NCBI GenBank assembly: GCA_024277515.1
Contig: JAJRVB010000178.1
Location: 1 to 5,981 of the forward strand
Reading direction: 5' to 3'
Length of the DNA: 5,981 nt
Source of the DNA: Nitrospirota bacterium
GTDB taxonomy: Bacteria; Nitrospirota; Thermodesulfovibrionia; UBA6902
The notes under the pieces: model-generated
What the model was told of the DNA's origin: nothing
The model's input: the letters and a program-made list of their open reading frames with translations, nothing else
The model's database searches: none
Part shown: positions 1 through 4,405 of the stretch, piece after piece
Position numbering within the stretch: the first letter of the stretch is position 1
How the letters are laid out: each line of letters opens with the position of its first letter
Translations under genes and position numbers: made by a program

Positions 1-117
1 AAAAGAAGAGGCATTGTCTCATCTGTAAGAGATAGTCTCAATAAGCTTCAAGCTGCCGGTCTGTGGCTGTCAGATTCGTTTATAAAAGAGGTTTGTCTTA
101 AGGCGAAAGAAGATTGA
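1..117 (+). CDS. C-terminal end of a DUF3368 (PIN-like toxin) protein, 5' partial
   Basis: Frame 1 is open from the first base to a TGA at 115-117 and gives 38 residues. They read KRRGIVSSVRDSLNKLQAAG, then LWLSDSFIKEVCLKAKED. This matches the usual end of DUF3368 proteins: a Lys/Arg-Gly-hydrophobic-(I/P)SV segment, a helix with L..L..AG, then 'W/F-x-[IL]-S-D/E' and a last helix ending in Ala-Lys/Gly-Glu. DUF3368 proteins are small PIN-like nucleases, usually the toxin partner of a UPF0175-type antitoxin encoded just upstream, which would lie outside this window. The PIN catalytic acids are also outside, so activity cannot be judged. The gene converges on the AAA ATPase, with stop codons 94 bp apart. 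The assignment rests on a short tail, so it is moderately sure. Confidence 0.62.
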   Translation, partial: KRRGIVSSVRDSLNKLQAAGLWLSDSFIKEVCLKAKED

Positions 118-211
118 TTGTACTCAAAAAGCATGGTTATCGAAATAGCTATCGGCATGGTTGATGTGAGAAGCATGAAGCAATAGTGCCTCGATACTTA
201 AGCAAAGTGAT

Positions 212-1324
212 TCACAATTCTTTTAGATACTCTGACAAGAATGGATCTATCAACCTGTAATCACCCCGCGCCGGCTTTCGGACAAGTCCCATGTTTTCAA
301 GGGTAGATAAAGCATTATAAATGTACTGCCTGTCGATCCTGCCTTTGAGGACCTCATAAGGAGACCTCTCTTCCAATACAGCCCTGATCACATCTGCAAG
401 ATACTTTTTGGATTTTATTTTTGCCCAGACTTCATCCAGATAAGACCGTTCAGAGAGAAAGGAAAGATAAAACGACTCTTCCGTTTTTTTCAGGTCAATA
501 ACTTTTTTATCACCTTTGTGTACCAGGTACAATGTCTGGCATATCTTCAGGGTATAGTAAGGGTGGCAGACTGTCTTTTTTAAAATAAAGTCGAGAGAAT
601 CACCTGTAATAGTCATACCCACAGATTTAAACTTCGACAGGATGTACTCTTCAAAAGCGGATCTATCAATGGAGTCGAGAGTCAATATCCTGGCAAATTT
701 ATAAAAAGCAGCCTTCTTGTCTGTAAAGATATCGTTCATTAATGATTCGTGGCTGCCGGAAAAAATGTAAACCGCGTTCTTGTGGAGCTGAAAGTGTGAA
801 CGCATTCTTTTCAGTAACTGATCACCATCAAGCCTCGCAACCTCACTGAATTCATCAAAGGCTATGATAATGGGTTTTCCGTATTTTTTTGAAAACTGCT
901 CAGGCAGATCAAGTGCATGATTCAGCAGTTCCTCATCCCGATCCGCTGTCAGCAGTTTTATGGTTGCCTCAAAATCTTCCAGAACCACTTTGAATTCGAC
1001 TTTTTTTAATAAGTCCAGCCAGCTTTCCCTGACCCTTTTGACGAGATCAGGAAGTTTTTTGTTCGAGAAAACACCGTTAATGACAGCCTCGGCAAGTTCT
1101 CTTTTTGTTGTAATTCTGAAGAGGTCTATATAAACAGTGAAAGCTTTCTTCTTAAGGCGGTCCAGCGATTCCAGGATAAGAGACGTTTTACCAAACCTTC
1201 TTGGGGAAATTATAACGACGCTCTGTCCCATATTCATCAGGTTTTTTAAATCCTTCAATTCTTTGTCTCTATCAACCATGTCGTTACCGGTAACCGGAAC
1301 GCCCGTAAGAAACAATCTTTCCAT
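212..1324 (-). CDS. AAA+ ATPase, archaeal ATPase (PF01637-like) family with C-terminal winged helix
   Basis: A 370-residue P-loop ATPase. The N-terminal segment (about residues 8-23, GVPVTG..MVDRDKEL) is the usual lead-in of this family. The P-loop is SPRRFGKTS at 40-48, with Lys46 and Thr47; the first Gly of the classic Walker A is Ser, which is common in this group. Walker B is IIIAFDE at 152-158, with Asp157 and Glu158. A sensor-1-like YIFSGS lies at 186-191. The last 65 or so residues look like a winged helix (IYNALSTLENMGLV). I chose ATG at 1324 because GGGAGGAAG sits 4 nt upstream on the coding strand. A longer frame from TTG at 1360 would start inside the promoter palindrome and adds an unlikely YCNIYYKGGRK. 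Members are scattered through archaea and anaerobic bacteria, often beside mobile elements; their substrate is generally unknown. Base composition is AT-richer than in the right-hand genes, consistent with transfer. Confidence 0.9.
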   Translation of the reverse strand: MERLFLTGVPVTGNDMVDRDKELKDLKNLMNMGQSVVIISPRRFGKTSLILESLDRLKKKAFTVYIDLFRITTKRELAEAVINGVFSNKKLPDLVKRVRESWLDLLKKVEFKVVLEDFEATIKLLTADRDEELLNHALDLPEQFSKKYGKPIIIAFDEFSEVARLDGDQLLKRMRSHFQLHKNAVYIFSGSHESLMNDIFTDKKAAFYKFARILTLDSIDRSAFEEYILSKFKSVGMTITGDSLDFILKKTVCHPYYTLKICQTLYLVHKGDKKVIDLKKTEESFYLSFLSERSYLDEVWAKIKSKKYLADVIRAVLEERSPYEVLKGRIDRQYIYNALSTLENMGLVRKPARGDYRLIDPFLSEYLKEL

Positions 1325-1337
1325 TTTTCTTCCTCCC

Positions 1338-1355
1338 TTGTAATAAATATTACAA
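1338..1355. promoter_or_regulatory. Near-perfect palindrome over the -10 box (operator candidate)
   Basis: TTGTAATA-AA-TATTACAA has 8-bp perfect arms around a 2-bp spacer, 18 bp in all. It covers the -10 box and the predicted start of the AAA ATPase transcript. The shape is typical of a dimeric repressor site. The binding protein is unknown; autoregulation by the ATPase's own winged helix is only a guess. Confidence 0.5.
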
Positions 1356-1375
1356 TACAAAAGAAATTATTACAA
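1347..1375 (-). promoter_or_regulatory. Sigma70-like promoter of the AAA ATPase
   Basis: On the - strand there is TTGTAA (1375-1370) as -35 and TAATAT (1352-1347) as -10, with exactly 17 bp between them. Transcription would start near 1340, giving a leader of about 16 nt that holds the GGGAGGAAG ribosome site before ATG 1324. Both boxes lie inside inverted repeats, so repressor control is likely. This is read by eye and is an inference. Confidence 0.55.
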
Positions 1376-1382
1376 GTTGTAA
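1368..1382. promoter_or_regulatory. Second inverted repeat over the -35 box (operator candidate)
   Basis: TTACAA-G-TTGTAA (1370-1382) overlaps the -35 box. The longer half-site TATTACAA at 1368-1375 is identical to the right arm of the first palindrome (1348-1355) and lies exactly 20 bp from it, about two helix turns. The shared half-site and spacing support two sites for one regulator. Confidence 0.45.
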
Positions 1383-1596
1383 GAGAAATAAATATACTAA
1401 AAATACAATTACACATAGACTTTCTTCTTTGGCGGGTGCTTAGTATCCGCGGGGTCTATGTCTACACATTACACAAAATGTGATCCTGGGGCACGTTGCA
1501 ACGTACCCTTTCTGAGCATTAGTTTCCCATCCTAAATAATCAGTACGCCGCCCCTTTCTACTAAGAGGCCACAGCTCTCGTTCTGCCGCGCTTTTG
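1383..1596. other. Gene-free stretch with three inverted repeats
   Basis: No convincing coding frame is seen on either strand. Visible structure: ACATAGAC (1413-1420) is inverted as GTCTATGT (1454-1461), with a nested GCGG (1432-1435) / CCGC (1447-1450). CACATT (1465-1470) is inverted as AATGTG (1477-1482). ACGTTGCAACGT (1493-1504) is a perfect 12-bp palindrome. The stretch lies between the AAA ATPase promoter and the IS66 remnant, and part may be the decayed non-coding end of that element. No clear IS66 terminal repeat was recognised. Confidence 0.4.
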
Positions 1597-1857
1597 TTAC
1601 ATGAGTCGTCTGAACTTCCAGAAGAGGGTGTATTGACAATAGGGCAAATATTCCAACAGATGGCGCAGATAACGGTAAGGCTCCAGCTTGTCGGCCTTGG
1701 CAGTCTCGATCAGGCTGTAGATAGCGGCGCTCGCATCAGCTCCTCGAGGATGCCCCGAGAAGAGCCAGTTCTTTCGACCTGCGACAAAGGGCCTTATCGC
1801 GTTTTCTGCAAGGTATTGGATAACTGTTACAATTCTGCTACAATAGGTACGGTTCAA
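1597..1857 (-). pseudogene. IS66-family transposase remnant (C-terminal fragment)
   Basis: An 86-codon - strand frame whose middle is unmistakably the end of an IS66-family DDE transposase. LAENAIRPFVAGRKNWLFSG (residues 16-35) corresponds to the conserved '(D)NNxAExxIRPxxxGRKNWLFSG' segment, whose Glu (residue 18) is probably the third catalytic acid. ASAAIYSLIETAKADKLEPY followed by RYLRHLLEYLP is the IS66 C-terminal element. Intact IS66 transposases are about 500 residues; everything before this segment is missing, including the other catalytic acids. Recognisable similarity begins near 1824-1815. After LPY the reading diverges (CQYTLFWKFRRLM, then stop), suggesting a frameshift or truncation. 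It cannot be an active transposase. The opposite-strand frame over the same bases is its shadow. Confidence 0.85.
1816..1844 (+). promoter_or_regulatory. Sigma70-like promoter of the tRNA-Arg gene
   Basis: TTGGAT (1816-1821) and TACAAT (1839-1844) are separated by 17 bp, with each box close to consensus. Transcription would start near 1851, about 45 nt before the tRNA. The -35 box lies directly at the edge of the recognisable IS66 transposase homology. Confidence 0.55.
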
Positions 1858-1895
1858 TTTGAAGAAATGTGAACAAAACCTTTGAAATCAATTAT

Positions 1896-1972
1896 GCCCC
1901 CTTAGCTCAGGTGGATAGAGCACAGGTTTCCTAAACCTGGTGTCGCACGTTCGAGTCGTGCAGGGGGCGCCA
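1896..1972 (+). tRNA. tRNA-Arg, anticodon CCT (reads AGG)
   Basis: A full cloverleaf can be drawn. The acceptor stem is GCCCCCT (1896-1902) with AGGGGGC (1962-1968), followed by discriminator G1969 and encoded CCA (1970-1972). The D arm is GCTC (1905-1908) / GAGC (1918-1921). The anticodon stem is CAGGT (1923-1927) / ACCTG (1935-1939), with loop TTCCTAA and anticodon CCT at 1930-1932. The T arm is GCACG (1945-1949) / CGTGC (1957-1961), with loop TTCGAGT. All stems pair without mismatch, so the gene looks functional. It stands alone between the accessory left side and the housekeeping right side, with its own promoter and probable terminator. Confidence 0.97.
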
Positions 1973-1997
1973 TTTTCATATGGCCCATAGAACATAT

Positions 1998-2024
1998 CTG
2001 ATGTTTTCGTCAGTTTTCACTTTT
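1998..2024 (+). terminator. Probable rho-independent terminator of tRNA-Arg
   Basis: CTGATG (1998-2003) pairs with CGTCAG (2008-2013), including one U-G wobble, around a TTTT loop. It is followed by TTTT, CAC and TTTT. The stem is short (6 bp) but the position, 25 bp past the tRNA, and the T-rich tail suit a terminator. Confidence 0.5.
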
Positions 2025-2076
2025 CCCCTTGCTTTTAACTCTTTTTTATTTCATAATTTATTTCATGTTTCTGTAG

Positions 2077-2114
2077 TTGAGAATCGCTAACCTCGGGTTA
2101 AATTCGGGTTAAAT
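2077..2114 (+). promoter_or_regulatory. Tandem 11-bp repeat and weak promoter candidate before the DUF3313 gene
   Basis: TCGGGTTAAAT occurs twice head-to-tail without a gap (2093-2103 and 2104-2114), about one helix turn per copy. A possible promoter, TTGAGA (2077-2082) with TAAATT (2099-2104) and a 16-bp spacer, overlaps the first copy. The repeat ends one base before the AAGGA ribosome site (2115-2119). The repeat is certain; its role as an activator or repressor site is an inference. Confidence 0.4.
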
Positions 2115-2129
2115 AAGGAATGGTTAATA

Positions 2130-2777
2130 ATGTTTAATTTATTCGGTCGTTTCCGGAATGTTGCGGTTGCCGCGTTGGCAGTCAGTCTGCTCCTGGCTGC
2201 GGGATGCGCGGCCCCTGCCACACGGTATCCTGTCATGCAGGCAGACTCTTTTTTTCGTGGAGAATTCCCTGATTTCAAGCCCGGTCCTGAAGGCGGGGTT
2301 GATTTTGTAGAGATGAAAGAAGGGGTTGATTATAAGAAATACAAGCTGATCATGATTGATCCGATATCGTTCAGGCTTAATGCGAATGAGTATGTCCGCA
2401 TTGATGAACAGACTTTCAATGATCTGCGGAATGCATTTCACAAGGCATTTGTCGATGCCCTTGGGGATGCCTATCCGGTAGTGGACAAACCACGCCCTGA
2501 TGCATTGCTTGTCCGTATTATTATAGTCGGTATAGCTCCATCAATACCCTCAGCTTCGTCATCGGATAAACTGCCTGTCAGTGTTGGAGGGGCATCGATC
2601 ATGGCGGAGATCCTCGACTCATGGACAAATCAAAGAGTGAGCGCGGTAATAGATACTAAAAAAGGCAATAAACGTTCTGCGGTTAAAGATGGTGATGAAT
2701 GGGGCCATACACGGGACGTATTTAACTTCTGGGCACAGCGGCTGCGGAAATGGCTGGATGACATCCACGGCAGATAA
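2130..2777 (+). CDS. DUF3313 family lipoprotein
   Basis: A 215-residue secreted lipoprotein. The N-terminus has a basic stretch (R7, R9), a hydrophobic segment (11-24) and a lipobox ending AAGC, with Cys26 as the lipidated residue. Ala27 follows rather than Asp, so outer-membrane sorting is expected. The mature part follows the DUF3313 pattern: F..F.PGPEGG.DFVEMKEGVDY..YK..MIDP (about 46-78), a central 'ALGD.YPVVDKP.PDALLVRIIIV' region, 'AEILDS.T..R..AVID', and a closing amphipathic helix FNFWAQRLRKWLDDI (198-212). The family is widespread in Gram-negative bacteria and has no established function. The start has AAGGA at 2115-2119, 10 nt before ATG. It is probably its own transcription unit after the tRNA terminator; no clear terminator follows it, so read-through toward pyk is possible. 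Confidence 0.88.
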   Translation: MFNLFGRFRNVAVAALAVSLLLAAGCAAPATRYPVMQADSFFRGEFPDFKPGPEGGVDFVEMKEGVDYKKYKLIMIDPISFRLNANEYVRIDEQTFNDLRNAFHKAFVDALGDAYPVVDKPRPDALLVRIIIVGIAPSIPSASSSDKLPVSVGGASIMAEILDSWTNQRVSAVIDTKKGNKRSAVKDGDEWGHTRDVFNFWAQRLRKWLDDIHGR

Positions 2778-2914
2778 CAGATATGGCAGACAGTACAGGT
2801 AAAATTCCCATTAACCCTGATTGTATTTCTGCCCCCTTCCCGAGCGGTTTTCGCAAGCAGACTCTAATGAGTGTGAGTATCATACCGATCGGAAAGAGAA
2901 AAGATTGATTATTC

Positions 2915-2920
2915 AGGAGG
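2915..2920 (+). promoter_or_regulatory. Strong Shine-Dalgarno that fixes the pyruvate kinase start
   Basis: AGGAGG, continuing into GG, is a near-perfect anti-16S match. It lies 7 nt before ATC 2928 in the pyruvate kinase frame. The first ATG in that frame (2994) is 73 nt away and has no ribosome site of its own. The site therefore points to initiation at 2928 in spite of the unusual codon. Confidence 0.7.
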
Positions 2921-2927
2921 GGAATTT

Positions 2928-4367
2928 ATCTCACTTCCATTAAACAAGACTAAAATTGTCTGCACAATCGGACCTGCGTCGGAGTCTCCGTACATGATAG
3001 AAAAGATGATCCGGGCGGGCATGAATGTGGCGCGTCTCAACTTTTCCCACGGTGATTTTCCGGGACATAAAAAGGTGATCGAAAATATCCGTACAGCATC
3101 ACTTGCAGCCGGACGTCGTGTGGCGGTTATGGCCGACCTGCCGGGTCCAAAGATGCGCATCGGCCGGCTTGCTCATGAGCCGATAGAATTAATGTCCGGG
3201 GAGACGTTTACTTTAACGACCCGGGATTTCACAGGTAACGCTGAACGGGTGTCCGTCAGTTTTGACCGCCTGCCTCAGGCTGTAAAGACAGGGGACGCGT
3301 TATTTCTGAATGACGGGATTATCCAGCTTGAAGTTATCAGTATTGAGGGAAACGATGTCCGGTGCAGGGTTGTTGTGGGCGGCGAACTGCGCTCCCGTAA
3401 AGGACTCAATCTGCCCGGCATTGATCTTGGGATAAGCGCATTTACCGATCACGACCGCAGCTGCCTCGAATTTGCCCTTGAACAGGGCGTAGAAGCTGTC
3501 AGCCAATCTTTTGTTGAGACCGGGGCGGACATTGCGGCTGTCCGCGATGCTGCCGGCGACCTGGGTTACAATCCGTTTATCATCGCAAAGATAGAACGCG
3601 CCGGGGCCCTTGATAATATAGATGACATCCTCAGCGCTGCAGATGGAATCATGGTGGCAAGGGGTGATCTCGGTGTGGAAATTCCCATTGAGCGGATCGC
3701 TGTTGTCCAGAAGCGCCTTATGGCAAAAACGATTGTACTTGGCAAGCCGATAATCACCGCTACACAGATGCTTGAGTCCATGACCGCCAACAAGCGTCCG
3801 ACGCGCGCTGAGACTACGGATGTGGCCAACGCTATACTCGATGGCACGGATTGTGTAATGCTGTCCGGTGAATCCGCGGTCGGGAAGTATCCTGTAGAAG
3901 CCGTAAGAATGCTGACCAGGATCGCGTCGGAGACCGAACCTCACCGTCAGGAATATCGCCGGAAAGAAACCCATGAGACATATGACCGTGATGAAAATGT
4001 TAGTTTCACGGACCTGATCGCCTCGAGCGTTGAGACTACCCTGCTACGCGTAACAGCGGCTGCCGTTATCGTACCTACCATGAGTGGCGCGACTGCAAGA
4101 AACATTTCCCGTTTCAGGCTCCCTGTCTGGATTGTAGCTGTCAGCCCTGTTAATGAGACGAGTCAGAACCTTCAATTTTCTTATGGTGTATATCCTGTAC
4201 TTAAAGCGGATTACCCGGAGGACTGGAATGCATTTGCCCGGGACTGGCTGAAGTCTCACGGAGTCGAGGGAGACCTTGTTGTCCTGACTGAAGGGCCGTC
4301 CTCAAGGCATCCGGATGCAAATCACCGTATGGAACTCTTCGACCTTGCGCGTTCGCCGGGTAAATAA
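2928..4367 (+). CDS. pyk: Pyruvate kinase, predicted K+-independent type, apparent ATC start
   Basis: Catalyses PEP + ADP to pyruvate + ATP, the last step of glycolysis, in the cytoplasm. From ATC 2928 the product is 479 residues, the usual bacterial length. Residues 7-18 (KTKIVCTIGPAS) are the first barrel strand of all pyruvate kinases. Further motifs are ARLNFSHG (35-42; Arg36, Asn38, Ser40), ADLPGPKMRIG (69-79), the B-domain end KGLNLPG (158-164), catalytic AKIE (Lys221, Glu223), MVARGDLGVEIP (242-253), TATQMLESM (277-285), and the RPTRAE...DGTDCVMLSGESAVGKYP block. A regulatory C-domain follows from about 360. Where K+-dependent enzymes have DTKGPEIRTG, this one has DLPGPKMRIG, the K+-independent set. 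No ATG, GTG or TTG exists in frame between the upstream stop (2874) and 2994; starting at 2994 would remove the first strand. Tandem TAA TAA stops end the gene, 38 bp before the antiporter gene. Confidence 0.95.
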   Translation: MSLPLNKTKIVCTIGPASESPYMIEKMIRAGMNVARLNFSHGDFPGHKKVIENIRTASLAAGRRVAVMADLPGPKMRIGRLAHEPIELMSGETFTLTTRDFTGNAERVSVSFDRLPQAVKTGDALFLNDGIIQLEVISIEGNDVRCRVVVGGELRSRKGLNLPGIDLGISAFTDHDRSCLEFALEQGVEAVSQSFVETGADIAAVRDAAGDLGYNPFIIAKIERAGALDNIDDILSAADGIMVARGDLGVEIPIERIAVVQKRLMAKTIVLGKPIITATQMLESMTANKRPTRAETTDVANAILDGTDCVMLSGESAVGKYPVEAVRMLTRIASETEPHRQEYRRKETHETYDRDENVSFTDLIASSVETTLLRVTAAAVIVPTMSGATARNISRFRLPVWIVAVSPVNETSQNLQFSYGVYPVLKADYPEDWNAFARDWLKSHGVEGDLVVLTEGPSSRHPDANHRMELFDLARSPGK

Positions 4368-4392
4368 TAAAATGACAATAATCTGAAAGGCC

Positions 4393-4398
4393 GAAGGA
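4393..4398 (+). promoter_or_regulatory. Ribosome binding site of the antiporter gene
   Basis: GAAGGA lies 7 nt before ATG 4406. The 38-bp gap after pyk contains no hairpin with a T-run and no promoter that I can see, which supports co-transcription with pyk. Confidence 0.6.
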
Positions 4399-4405
4399 AA
4401 TATTA

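Noticed and set aside
1325..1360. TTG 1360 as the start of the AAA ATPase
   Set aside because: It lies upstream of the predicted transcription start, within the promoter palindrome. ATG 1324 has a good ribosome site and fits the family's usual N-terminus.
1431..1446. GGCGGGTGCTTAG as an IS66 terminal inverted repeat
   Set aside because: It loosely recalls the GTAAGC-type ends of IS66 elements, but its orientation is wrong for the adjacent - strand remnant and no partner end is seen.
1594..1872. 92-codon + strand frame over the IS66 remnant
   Set aside because: The opposite strand has clear IS66 transposase motifs. The + frame has no similarity I recognise.
1896..1972. tRNA-Arg as the attachment site of an integrated island
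   Set aside because: Accessory genes lie on the 5' side of the tRNA, no integrase is present, and I see no second copy of the tRNA 3' end in the window.
3300..3974. 224-codon open frame on the - strand inside pyk
   Set aside because: It is the mirror of a high-G+C coding frame, has no recognisable domain and no ribosome site, and pyk on the other strand is unmistakable.
2994..4367. ATG 2994 as the start of pyruvate kinase
   Set aside because: It would delete KTKIVCTIGPAS, the conserved first strand, and has no ribosome site. The frame upstream is open and strongly pyruvate-kinase-like back to 2946.
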